From Brachybacterium endophyticum (GTDB taxonomy: Bacteria; Actinomycetota; Actinomycetes; Actinomycetales; Dermabacteraceae), in contig NZ_QFKX01000002.1 of assembly GCF_003130585.1 (NCBI RefSeq), forward strand, positions 124,001 to 188,000: a stretch of 64,000 bases of DNA. The letters run 5' to 3'. The number at the start of each line of letters is the position of its first letter. Position 1 is the first letter of the stretch. The notes beneath the pieces are model-generated. The model was not told where the DNA came from, ran no database searches, and was given only the letters and a program-made list of their open reading frames with translations. Shown here piece after piece: positions 1 through 8,397 of the stretch. A program made the translations under genes and the position numbers.

Positions 1-894
1 GAGGCGGCCGCGCTTGTCCTGCGGGAGACCCCAGTTGTTGACGGTCTCGGCGACCGCGACACCGGCCGCCCACACGGTGATGTCGGACTCGAGGATCGAG
101 CCGTCGTCGAGCTCGACGAAGTCGTAGCCCACGGACTTCACGCCGTGGCCGAGCCGCAGCTCGACGCCGCGGGCCTCGAGCTCCTGGGCCGCGTACTCAC
201 GGAACTCCTCACGGAACTCCTTGATGAGCTCCCCGCCGCGCTGCAGCAGGGTGATCTGGAGGGTGCCCGGGTCCATCTCGGGATAGAGGATGTCCAGTTC
301 CTGCATGCGGAAGTCCGCGAGCGCACCGGCGATCTCGACGCCCGTCGGCCCGCCGCCGACGATCGAGACGTGCACGCGGTCGGTGTCCTCGATGCGGCTG
401 GTGCGCTCGAGCTCGGAGAAGACGCGGTCCCGGATCGCGATCGCCTGCGAGCGCGTGTACATCGGCATCGCGTGCTCCTCGGCGCCCGGGGTGCCGAAGT
501 ACGTGGTCGTCGCGCCGTTGGCGAGGATCAGGTAGTCGTAGGAGAGGTTCTCGGGGCTGTCGGCGCCGCTGTCGAGCTTGACGACCTTCTCGTCGGGGTC
601 CACCTCCACGACCTCGCCCTGGCGGTAGCGCATGTTCGGCACGTTCAGGGAGAGACCGCGCAGGAACATGGTGACGTCGCCCGGGTTCAGACCCGCCGTG
701 GCCACCTGGTACAGCAGCGGCTGGAAGGTCTTGTAGACGTTGCGGTCGATCAGGGTGACCCGCACACGCGTGTCGCGAAGGCCCAGGACGGCGTTCGCAC
801 CGGCGAATCCCCCGCCGATTATGATGACGTGCGGCCAGTCCGCGCCGTCCTTCGCGGGAACGGTCCGGCGACGGCCGAAGGGGAACTCGAACAT
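1..894 (-). CDS. ndh: Type II NADH:quinone oxidoreductase (partial, C-terminus off the window)
   Basis: This is the N-terminal 298 residues of a non-proton-pumping NADH dehydrogenase, which feeds electrons from NADH to quinone at the inner face of the membrane. The FAD-binding dinucleotide motif IIIGGGFAGANAV lies near residues 23-36. A second Rossmann motif for NADH, VSIVGGGPTGVEIAGAL, lies near residue 175, and the family stretch TFQPLLYQVATAGL follows the first strand. Family members are usually 400-470 residues, so about one third lies before base 1. The start ATG at 894-892 has an AGGAG-type ribosome site just upstream. An upstream TAGCAT (1060-1055) could be its -10 box, giving a leader of about 150 nt. 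Family identity is clear. Confidence 0.93.
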   Translation of the reverse strand, partial: MFEFPFGRRRTVPAKDGADWPHVIIIGGGFAGANAVLGLRDTRVRVTLIDRNVYKTFQPLLYQVATAGLNPGDVTMFLRGLSLNVPNMRYRQGEVVEVDPDEKVVKLDSGADSPENLSYDYLILANGATTTYFGTPGAEEHAMPMYTRSQAIAIRDRVFSELERTSRIEDTDRVHVSIVGGGPTGVEIAGALADFRMQELDILYPEMDPGTLQITLLQRGGELIKEFREEFREYAAQELEARGVELRLGHGVKSVGYDFVELDDGSILESDITVWAAGVAVAETVNNWGLPQDKRGRL

Positions 895-1323
895 CTTTCT
901 CCTCGAAGAGCGGGATGGAGACGTGTCGGCAGCGAGGGGCACGCCTGGGTCGTGTCAGGGCGCGGGGGTATCGGCGGGGAGGTCGCTCCGGGGGCCGGGG
1001 CGACGACCGCGTCCCGGAAGGCGAACCTCCACGACGGTATCGAGGGCCGGGACGATGCTAGTGCACTCGCGAGGTGCCGGTGCACATACGAGGGGTCGAA
1101 AGAGAAGGCGATCACCTCCTGGTGGGCACCAGTGTGGCACCACGGGCGACGTCTCGCACCGGAACCTCCGAGCCGGCCCCGGTCGGCAGCGGGCGAGGGC
1201 CGCCCGCCTCGCGGCAGCAGCACCCGGTGCGACCGGGGCCGACGGACGCGTTCACGTGGCGTGACCGGCCCGGGGTCGCGCGGCAGACTGACCGCAGGAC
1301 GTCCGCCCGATGAAGGAGACCGC
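895..1323. other. Intergenic region between ndh and the M20 gene
   Basis: A 429-bp divergent control region with no convincing gene. On the minus strand TAGCAT at 1060-1055 is a possible -10 box for ndh. A perfect inverted repeat CTGGTG-GG-CACCAG sits at 1119-1132, with a further GGCACCAC just downstream; it could be an operator or simply a small hairpin. Nothing else is recognisable. Confidence 0.4.
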
Positions 1324-2553
1324 ATGTCCCGATCCACCTCCGCGCCGCTCCACCCGTTCGCCATCCCCGGCGGCTTCCTCGCCGACCTGCAGTCCCTGCG
1401 CCGCGACCTGCACGCCCACCCCGAGGTCGGGGTGCAGCTGCCGTGGACGCAGGCCCGGGTGCTCGAGGAGCTCGCGGCGCTCGGTCTGGAGGACCGCCAC
1501 CTCGAGATCATCACGGGCGACGGGATCAGCTCGGTCGTCGCGGTGCTGCGCGGGGGCCTGCCCGGCCCGGTGACCCTGCTGCGCGGTGACATGGACGCGC
1601 TGCCGATCCTCGAGGCGACCGGCCTGCCCTTCGCCTCGACCAACGGGGCGATGCACGCCTGCGGTCACGACCTGCACGTCGCCGGGCTGATCGGCGCCGC
1701 CCGGCTGCTGGCCGCACGGCGCGCGGAGCTGCCCGGCAGCGTGATCCTCATGTTCCAGCCCGGCGAGGAGGGATACGACGGCGCGGGGACCATGCTCGCC
1801 GAGGGTCTGCTGGAGGCAGCAGGGGAGCGGCCGACGAGCGCCTTCGCGGTCCACGTGGGCGCCGACTCGCCCTCCGGCGTGATCGGCACACGGGCCGGGG
1901 CCCTGATGGCGGCGTACTCGATCCTCGACGTCACGGTGATCGGCACGGGCGGTCACGGCTCGCGCCCGCACCAGGCGCTGGACCCGGTGCCCGCCGCCGC
2001 GGAGATCGTGCTCGCGTTGCAGACGGAGGTCACCCGCCGCTTCAGCGTCTTCGACCCGGTGGTGGTGACCGTGGGCGAGATCCACGCCGGCAGCGCGCCG
2101 AACGTGATCCCCGAGCAGGCCGTGCTGCGGGCGGGGGTGCGCACCTTCAGTGCCGAGAGCGTCCGCCGGGCGTCGCGTGAGCTGCCCGAGCTGGCGGCTC
2201 AGATCGGCCGCGCCCACGGTCTCGAGGTGGCGGCGGAGTTCCGGGAGATCATGCCCGCCACCGTCAACGACGCCGGCTGGGCGCAGGAGCTCACGGACGT
2301 GGCCACAGGGCTTTTCGGCGCGGGCAGGGTCGAGCAGCTCGAGCACCCGCGCACCGGCTCCGAGGACTTCTCCCGCGTGCTCGAGGCTGTCCCGGGCGCC
2401 TACGGCTTCGTCGGCGCGGCCGCGGGGTACGACCCGCAGGATCCTCCCGCCTCCAACCACTCGCCGTCCGCGCAGTTCGACGACTCGGTCCTCCAGGACC
2501 AGGCGCTGCTGCTGGCGACGCTCGCGTGGACGGCGCTCACGAAGGGGCGCTGA
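1324..2553 (+). CDS. M20-family amidohydrolase (hippurate/N-acyl-amino-acid hydrolase type)
   Basis: A 409-residue metal-dependent hydrolase expected to cleave N-acyl amino acids or related amides in the cytoplasm. Metal-site motifs of the M20D group are present: GDMDALPI with D89/D91, HACGHDLH with H111, C113 and H115, and QPGEEG with the E148/E149 pair. The Cys in the HACGH motif is typical of the amidohydrolase rather than the aminotripeptidase branch. ATG 1324 was chosen because AAGGAG lies 5 nt upstream and the frame before it has no family similarity. Its last 17 bp overlap the convergent S9 peptidase gene. With that gene and the peptide-type importer that follows, it suggests peptide or acyl-amino-acid scavenging. 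The exact substrate cannot be told. Confidence 0.9.
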   Translation: MSRSTSAPLHPFAIPGGFLADLQSLRRDLHAHPEVGVQLPWTQARVLEELAALGLEDRHLEIITGDGISSVVAVLRGGLPGPVTLLRGDMDALPILEATGLPFASTNGAMHACGHDLHVAGLIGAARLLAARRAELPGSVILMFQPGEEGYDGAGTMLAEGLLEAAGERPTSAFAVHVGADSPSGVIGTRAGALMAAYSILDVTVIGTGGHGSRPHQALDPVPAAAEIVLALQTEVTRRFSVFDPVVVTVGEIHAGSAPNVIPEQAVLRAGVRTFSAESVRRASRELPELAAQIGRAHGLEVAAEFREIMPATVNDAGWAQELTDVATGLFGAGRVEQLEHPRTGSEDFSRVLEAVPGAYGFVGAAAGYDPQDPPASNHSPSAQFDDSVLQDQALLLATLAWTALTKGR

Positions 2554-4750
2554 AGGCCCTCTCCCACCAGTCCAGCACCGCGTCGAAGCGCTGCAGTCGG
2601 TGCCGGGGCCGGCCCGATCGAGTGAGCTCGTGGTCCTCCCCGGGGAAGACGAGCAGCGAGGACGGCACGCCCTGGCGCCGCAGCGCGGAGTAGTAGCGCG
2701 TGCCCTGTTCGAGGGGGCAGCGCAGGTCCTGCTCGGAGTGGATGACGAGGGTCGGTGTGAGCACCGAGCCGACGTGCGCGAAGGGGCTCTGCCGGGCGAT
2801 CGCCGCCGGGTCTGTGCCCACGTACTCGTCGCCGAAGTAGGAGCCGATGTCGCTGGTGCCCTGGAAGCTCACCGGGTCCAGGAAGCCGCGCTCGACGATC
2901 GCCGCGGCGAAGCGGTGGTCGTGGGCGATCGTCCAGGCCGTGAGGAAACCGCCGTAGGAGCCGCCCATGATGCCCAGTCGCGATCCGTCGAGACGCGCGC
3001 GGTCCTGCACAGCGTCGTGCTCTACGTCCGCGGCGATCGCGCCCTCGAGGAAGTCCAGGACGTCGTGGTGGTCGTCCGTCCCCATCCGGTGACGGATCGC
3101 GCGGCCGTGGGCGCGCCCGTACCCGGCCGAGCCGCGCGGGTTGCAGTAGGCGACGGCGTAGCCGGCGGCGGCGAGGATCTGCACCTCGTCGAACACCGAG
3201 ACCCCGTAGTGGGCGAAGGGGCCGCCGTGGATCATCAGGATCACGGGGAACGGACCCTCGCCCTCGGGGACGGCGAGCCAGCCGTGCACCTGGCTGCCGT
3301 CGCGCGTCGGGACGTCCAGCTCGCGGGGGACGACCAGTCCCGTGGCGCGCAGCTGCTTCCCGAGGTCGGTGAGGAAGCGCGGCTGCGAGGGCCGGTCCGC
3401 GGGATGCGCGAGGCGCACCTGCACGAGCTCTCCTGCGCTCTGCGGCGTGGAGACCGCGGCGAGGACCACCAGGGGGTCCGTCGGGGCCGACGTGCCCTGC
3501 TCCGAGGGCCCACCCTGGTCTGCGACGTCCGGCGTCGGGCGATGCGGACGGGCGATCGCGGCGCCGTGCGCCTCGAGATCACCGCCGAGGACCTCGCGGA
3601 CCGTGCCGTCCGGCCCGACCAGGTGGAGGTGGATGCGCCCGCGCGTGAGCTCGTGGACCAGCACCTGATCGCCCACGGCGACCAGCGGACCGGCGACCGT
3701 GAGCTCCAGCTGGTCGGGGTCGGTGAGACGGCGCGGGGGTGTCCGGGGGCCGGAGCCGCGCTCGTCGCGTCCCGGCGCATCCTGTCCCGGTCCGGGATCG
3801 AGGACCCACAGCGCCCGGTCCGGGGCGATCGCGTCGCGGCCGTTCACGGGCCTGTGGGCGAGGAGCGCCAGCAGGCCGTCGGGCAGGGCGGTGAGCTGGT
3901 CGATCGTGAACCTGTCGGCCTCCTCCAGCAGGACCGTCTCCGAGGTCGTGCCCTCGCCGTCGGCCCGCAGGCCGACCAACACGGTGCGCAGGTCCCGGAC
4001 GGAATCCTCGAGGCGGTCCCGCACCGCGAACACCTGGGAGCCGTCAGCGCTGAGGGCGATCGCGGTGTGCTCGTCAGGTCCGGCCGTGAGCTGCCGCGCC
4101 GTCGTCGGAGTGAGGGTTCCGGCCCGCGGACCGGAACCCTCCCGGTGGTCCGGGGAGGCGACCTGCGGGTAGACGGGCTCGACGTCCAGCGTCGGGAGGT
4201 CGAGCACGAACACCTGGCGCGGGCGGTCGTTCGTCCACCCCACGCCGTTGGCCTGCCAGCGCACGCTGTCGATGCGTCGGGCCGGCTCCGCCGCCGGGGA
4301 GATGCCCTCGACGGTGCCGTAGCGGCCGACCTCGGGGACGCGGGCCAGGAACGCCAGGCGTGCACCCTCGGCGGAGAGCACGAAATCGCCCACGCCCAGC
4401 GGTGCCTCCGTCACCTGCAGAGGCTCGCCGCCGCGAGGATCCATCAGGTGCACCTGCGGGTGGCCGTGCGCGTCCGGGCGCAGGAAGGCGAGCACGGTCC
4501 CGTCGGCCGAGAGAGCGGGGGAGGACTCGGCGATGCCACGGGTGAGGCGACGTCGTGGCGCCTCCGTGGATGCAGCGGGCCGTGCGTCCCCGCCCGTCTG
4601 CTGGTCATCGAGCTCGATCCGCCAGAGCTGGCCGACGCTGCGATCCGCAGCCTCGTCGGGCCGGGATGCGGCGACGATCGCGAAGCTGCCGTCGCCGGCG
4701 AGAGCAGGGGTGGACAGCGAGTGCAGGTGGCGGATGTCGGAGGGGTGCAC
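2537..4750 (-). CDS. S9 prolyl-oligopeptidase/acylaminoacyl-peptidase family serine peptidase
   Basis: A 737-residue two-domain peptidase. Residues about 1-470 look like the TolB/WD40-type beta-propeller that gates the active site. The C-terminal alpha/beta-hydrolase domain carries the triad: S598 in GGSYGG, D675 in HSEQDLRCP and H707 in GEDHEL. There is no signal peptide, so it should act on short peptides in the cytoplasm. The GTG start at 4750 is preceded by TACCGT and a 6-nt gap, a leaderless arrangement. It is divergent from a peptide-type ABC importer and overlaps the M20 gene by 17 bp at its 3' end, with no terminator visible between them. Specificity (dipeptidyl, acylaminoacyl or prolyl) is not resolved. 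Confidence 0.92.
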   Translation of the reverse strand: MHPSDIRHLHSLSTPALAGDGSFAIVAASRPDEAADRSVGQLWRIELDDQQTGGDARPAASTEAPRRRLTRGIAESSPALSADGTVLAFLRPDAHGHPQVHLMDPRGGEPLQVTEAPLGVGDFVLSAEGARLAFLARVPEVGRYGTVEGISPAAEPARRIDSVRWQANGVGWTNDRPRQVFVLDLPTLDVEPVYPQVASPDHREGSGPRAGTLTPTTARQLTAGPDEHTAIALSADGSQVFAVRDRLEDSVRDLRTVLVGLRADGEGTTSETVLLEEADRFTIDQLTALPDGLLALLAHRPVNGRDAIAPDRALWVLDPGPGQDAPGRDERGSGPRTPPRRLTDPDQLELTVAGPLVAVGDQVLVHELTRGRIHLHLVGPDGTVREVLGGDLEAHGAAIARPHRPTPDVADQGGPSEQGTSAPTDPLVVLAAVSTPQSAGELVQVRLAHPADRPSQPRFLTDLGKQLRATGLVVPRELDVPTRDGSQVHGWLAVPEGEGPFPVILMIHGGPFAHYGVSVFDEVQILAAAGYAVAYCNPRGSAGYGRAHGRAIRHRMGTDDHHDVLDFLEGAIAADVEHDAVQDRARLDGSRLGIMGGSYGGFLTAWTIAHDHRFAAAIVERGFLDPVSFQGTSDIGSYFGDEYVGTDPAAIARQSPFAHVGSVLTPTLVIHSEQDLRCPLEQGTRYYSALRRQGVPSSLLVFPGEDHELTRSGRPRHRLQRFDAVLDWWERAFSAPS

Positions 4751-4786
4751 GGGCCGACGGTACCAGCGGCTAATCGTTCATATAAG

Positions 4787-4817
4787 TTGACCAAAGGGGT
4801 CTCATAACCACTAATAG
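4787..4817 (+). promoter_or_regulatory. Candidate promoter of the peptide-type ABC importer operon
   Basis: TTGACC at 4787-4792 is followed by ACTAAT after 17 nt or TAATAG (4812-4817) after 19 nt, in an unusually AT-rich patch for this genome. A start of transcription near 4822-4824 would exclude the upstream GTG at 4817 and supports translation from GTG 4892. Confidence 0.45.
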
Positions 4818-4891
4818 TGTCTGGCGTGCTCACGACGCTCGTGATGCTCGTGGCCGTCTCCGTCCGCCCCTCCGCACCCCAGGTGGTTCCC

Positions 4892-6523
4892 GTGTCCCCC
4901 TCCTCCCGCATCACCCGCCGTTCCCTCGCGGGGCTCGCCGCCCTGACCGCCGTCTCGGCGCCGCTCCTGGCCGCGTGCAGCGGATCCTCGGCAGGTGGCT
5001 CCGGATCGGCCGACACCTCGGTGCTGAAGGTGGGGTTCCCCGAGGACAGCGAGAACTACGACCCCCACCAGCCGCCCTACACCGTCTCGCGGGCGGTGGC
5101 CCGGCAGATCGCCGACACCCTCGTCGACCAGGACCCCGGGTCCGGGAAGATCGTGCCCTGGCTCGCGGAGTCCTGGGAGGTCAACGCCGACAGCTCGCAG
5201 TTCACCTTCCACCTGCGCGACGGCGTCACCTTCTCCGACGGCACCGCGTTCACGGCGACCTCCGTGAAGAAGAACTTCGACCGGGTCGTGGACCTCGGCG
5301 CCCTGGCCTACATCGGCGCCAGCCACCTGCGCGGGTACAAGGGAACGGAGGTCGTCGACGAGCACACGGCGAAGGTCAGCTTCGACGGGCCCAACGCCCA
5401 GTTCCTGCAGGCGGCGACCACCCAGACCCTGAGCATCCTGGCCGACGCGACCCTGGAGCTGGATCCGAAGGAGGTCGCCGCCGGGAAGGTCATCGGCAGC
5501 GGCGCGTACACGCTCGAGGACTACACCCCCGGCAAGACCATCACCCTCAAGCGCCGGGACGACTACGCCTGGGGCTCCTCGGTGTACGACAACAAGAAGG
5601 CCGCCGCGTACGAGAGCATCGCGATCTCCTTCATCCCCGATCCCACCACCCTCGCGGGCGCGGTCTCCTCGGGCCAGGTCGACTTCGCGTTCCTGCTGGA
5701 CACCTCGACCCTTCCCGCCGTCGAGGGTGGTCAGCTCGAGGTGTCGAAGAACCCCACCCGCGGGATCTCCTTCCCGCTGATCCCCCTCGTCTACCGGCCG
5801 CTCCTCGAGCACGAGGCCGTGCGCCGGGCGATCAACCCGGCCACGGACCGGGCCGAGATCGCGAAGCGGATCTACCAGGGGGAGGTCGAGCCGGCGACCG
5901 GTCTGCTGACGGCCTCCACCCCCGGTTCCGCGGACCTGTCGGAGTTCCTCGAGCACGACCCGGAGAAGGCCGAGAAGATCCTCGAGGACGCCGGGTGGAG
6001 CACGGTTGGCGAGGACGGCATCCGCACCAACGATGCGGGCGACCGGCTGAGCCTCTCCATCCAGTACACCAGCGGCAACACGGTCTACGAGCAGCTCTTC
6101 CAGCTGCTGCAGACGCAGTGGAAGAAGGTCGGGATCGAGTTCGAGCTGAAGCCCGTGACCGAGGCGCAGGCCAGCGAGAGCGGCCTCTACGACGCGAAGT
6201 ACGACCTGTCCACGTGGACCCAGGGGCGCGCCGATCCCGATGTGCTGCGCGTCGTCTACAGCTCGTTCTACGAGAACCAGTCGTTCTTCTACGGGCACCC
6301 GATCCACGAGATCGACGACGCCCTGCTCGCGCTCCAGAGCACGACGGACGCCGACGAGCGCGCGGCCGCCTCCGAGAAGGCCCAGCGCCTCCTGCTGGAG
6401 GGCGGGTACTCCTTCCCGCTGGTGGACGCGATCTCCGTCAGCGCGGACTCGAAGTCCATCCGCGGGATCCGGCTGGACGCCGAGAACAAGCCGGCCTTCG
6501 CCGACTTCGCGCCGGCGAGCTGA
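4892..6523 (+). CDS. ABC importer substrate-binding lipoprotein, family 5 (peptide/nickel type)
   Basis: A 543-residue extracellular binding protein for an oligopeptide-type importer. The N-terminus has a twin-arginine-like TRRSL, a hydrophobic segment and the lipobox LLAAC with C29 as the lipidated residue, so it is tethered outside the membrane. The mature part begins with the family-5 pattern LKVGFPEDSENYDPH and contains the internal ESWEV...FHLRDGVTFSDG block. GTG 4892 was preferred over GTG 4817 because it follows AGGTGG by a normal distance and lies downstream of the candidate promoter. It is the first gene of a four-gene overlapping operon and is divergent from the S9 peptidase, which favours peptides as cargo. 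Nickel or opines remain possible. Confidence 0.9.
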   Translation: MSPSSRITRRSLAGLAALTAVSAPLLAACSGSSAGGSGSADTSVLKVGFPEDSENYDPHQPPYTVSRAVARQIADTLVDQDPGSGKIVPWLAESWEVNADSSQFTFHLRDGVTFSDGTAFTATSVKKNFDRVVDLGALAYIGASHLRGYKGTEVVDEHTAKVSFDGPNAQFLQAATTQTLSILADATLELDPKEVAAGKVIGSGAYTLEDYTPGKTITLKRRDDYAWGSSVYDNKKAAAYESIAISFIPDPTTLAGAVSSGQVDFAFLLDTSTLPAVEGGQLEVSKNPTRGISFPLIPLVYRPLLEHEAVRRAINPATDRAEIAKRIYQGEVEPATGLLTASTPGSADLSEFLEHDPEKAEKILEDAGWSTVGEDGIRTNDAGDRLSLSIQYTSGNTVYEQLFQLLQTQWKKVGIEFELKPVTEAQASESGLYDAKYDLSTWTQGRADPDVLRVVYSSFYENQSFFYGHPIHEIDDALLALQSTTDADERAAASEKAQRLLLEGGYSFPLVDAISVSADSKSIRGIRLDAENKPAFADFAPAS

Positions 6524-6526
6524 GCG

Positions 6527-7492
6527 ATGCTGCGATACGTCCTCCGACGCCTCGGCCAGGCCGTCGTGGTGCTCTGGGGCGCCATCACCCTCTCCTTCGT
6601 CATCGTCCAGCTCACGCCCGGCGATCCGGCCCGCCTGATCGTCATGGGCAACGGGCAGGGGGACGCCGGTGCCGCCGACGCCTCGCAGCTCGCGCAGATC
6701 CGCGACGAGATGGGCCTGGACCAGCCGCTGGTCCTGCAGTACCTGGGGTACCTCAGGAGGGTGCTCACGCTCGACTGGGGGACCGCCTACTCCCGTCAGC
6801 GTCAGGCGGTCGCGACCGTGATCGGCGACAGCCTGGGGTCGACGCTCGAGCTGGGCCTGGTGAGCCTGGTCCTGCTCGTCCTCCTGGGCGTCGCCTTCGC
6901 CCTGGGCAGCGTGCTCCTGCCCACCGCCTGGGCGCGCTCGACCTTCCAGGCGGTGACCGTGGTGGGGATCGCCGTGCCCTCCTTCGTGATGGCGATCCTG
7001 CTGCTGCAGATCTTCTCGTTCCGCCTGGGGTGGTTCCCCGCCTTCGGGGCCGACGGACCCGGCTCGATCGTTCTGCCGTCGCTCACCATCGCGCTGCTCG
7101 GTGCGGGCACCCTCGGTCAGGTGTTCTCCCGCAGCATCCGCGAGGTCTCCGCCGAGGGGTACGTCGAGGTCGCCCGTGCGCGCGGACTGGGGAACGCCCA
7201 GGTGGTCCTCTCGCACGTGCTGCGCAACGCGAGCCTTCCCGTCTACACGATCATCGGGATGCTGGTGGGCGGCGTGGTCTCCGGGGCGGCGATCATCGAG
7301 ACGATCTTCGGCCGGCCCGGGATCGGCAACCTCTACGTCGAGGCCGTCACCGCGCGCGACTTCCCGCTGATCCAGGCCCTGATCGTCCTCACCGGCGGCC
7401 TGTACGTCCTGGTCACCCTGGTGGTCGATCTGAGCTACCCGCTCATCGACCCCCGGGTGGTCTCCCCGGCCGCACGGGGAGGTCGGCGATGA
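6527..7492 (+). CDS. ABC importer permease, DppB/OppB type
   Basis: A 321-residue inner-membrane permease with about six membrane segments. It opens with the typical MLRYVLRRLGQAVVVLWGA and the LTPGDPA motif after helix 1. The cytoplasmic coupling (EAA) loop that contacts the ATPase is near residues 200-230, in the stretch VEVARARGLG. It starts 3 nt after the stop of the binding-protein gene and its own stop overlaps the next start as ATGA, so the operon is translationally coupled. It forms the channel together with the DppC-type partner. Confidence 0.92.
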   Translation: MLRYVLRRLGQAVVVLWGAITLSFVIVQLTPGDPARLIVMGNGQGDAGAADASQLAQIRDEMGLDQPLVLQYLGYLRRVLTLDWGTAYSRQRQAVATVIGDSLGSTLELGLVSLVLLVLLGVAFALGSVLLPTAWARSTFQAVTVVGIAVPSFVMAILLLQIFSFRLGWFPAFGADGPGSIVLPSLTIALLGAGTLGQVFSRSIREVSAEGYVEVARARGLGNAQVVLSHVLRNASLPVYTIIGMLVGGVVSGAAIIETIFGRPGIGNLYVEAVTARDFPLIQALIVLTGGLYVLVTLVVDLSYPLIDPRVVSPAARGGRR

Positions 7493-8397
7493 GTGTCCTG
7501 CGCGACCCCGTCGGCGCCGTCGGCACGGCTGCCGGCACGGCCCCGGGCACGGATCCGAGCCGCACCCCGGTCCGCGCCTCCCTGCGCGGACTGCCCCGGG
7601 CGGTGGCCTCGCACCCGGGCATCGCCGCGGCGTCGGTCTTCCTGCTGCTGCTCGTGGGCTGGGTCCTGGTGCCGGATCTCTTCGCCCCCACCGATCCCGT
7701 CCGTGCCGTCGGCCCCTCCCTCGCGCCGCCGAGCGGCAGGTTCTGGTTCGGCACCGATCTCAACGGCCGCGACGTCTACAGCCGGGTGGTCCACGGTGCC
7801 CGGTCGTCCCTGCTCGCGGGTCTCGTCGCCGTGCTGATCTCCCTCGTCTGCGGAGGTCTGCTGGGCATGATCGCCGGATACGCCGGCGGCATCCTCGATG
7901 CGGTGATCTCCCGTGCCGTCGAGGTGCTGGTCTCGATCCCCGGGCTGCTGCTCTCGCTGGCGATCATCTCCGCCCTCGGCTTCGGCGTCGACAAGGTCGC
8001 GATCGCCGTCGGGATCTCCGGGATCCCGGGCATGGTCCGCATCGCCCGCGCGGAGACCCTGCGCATCATCGGCCTGCCGTACATGGATGCGGCGACCACG
8101 AGCGGCACCCGTCGCCCGGTCGCGATCCTGACCCACGTGGTCCCCAATGCCTCCGGCGCCATCGCCGTGGTCGCCGGCATCGACCTGGGCGGCGCGATCC
8201 TCGCCGTCGCCTCCCTGAGCTTCCTCGGGTTCGGGGCCGTTCCCCCGCAGCCCGAATGGGGATCCCAGATCAACGAGGGCCGCACCTACATCGCGAGCGC
8301 CTGGTGGTGGACGCTCTTCCCCTCTCTCGTGGCCGCGCTGACCGTGCTCAGCGTCAACAGGATCAGCCGCGGGATCGGCACCCGGGAGGTCCGATGA
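7489..8397 (+). CDS. ABC importer permease, DppC/OppC type
   Basis: A 302-residue permease with a cytoplasmic N-terminal tail of about 45 residues, one membrane segment (near residues 46-62), the family block FWFGTDLNGRDVYSRVVHGAR, then five further segments. The coupling loop is around the ARAETLRIIG stretch and SFLGFGAVPPQPEWG marks the conserved C-terminal periplasmic part. ATG overlaps the dppB-type stop (ATGA) and its stop overlaps the ATPase start in the same way. It pairs with the preceding permease. Confidence 0.92.
   Translation: MSVLRDPVGAVGTAAGTAPGTDPSRTPVRASLRGLPRAVASHPGIAAASVFLLLLVGWVLVPDLFAPTDPVRAVGPSLAPPSGRFWFGTDLNGRDVYSRVVHGARSSLLAGLVAVLISLVCGGLLGMIAGYAGGILDAVISRAVEVLVSIPGLLLSLAIISALGFGVDKVAIAVGISGIPGMVRIARAETLRIIGLPYMDAATTSGTRRPVAILTHVVPNASGAIAVVAGIDLGGAILAVASLSFLGFGAVPPQPEWGSQINEGRTYIASAWWWTLFPSLVAALTVLSVNRISRGIGTREVR

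Noticed and set aside
895..1323. A gene in the ndh-M20 gap, in the same frame as the M20 gene upstream of 1324
   Set aside because: The sequence lacks any family pattern, codon use looks random, and a good ribosome site marks 1324 as the start.
4811..7216. Very long open frames on the strand opposite the peptide importer genes, and similar ones elsewhere (for example opposite sbcC and the ABC exporters)
   Set aside because: They mirror real genes, are rich in Arg, Gly, Ala and Asp without motifs, and have no ribosome sites. This is the expected artefact of very high third-position GC.
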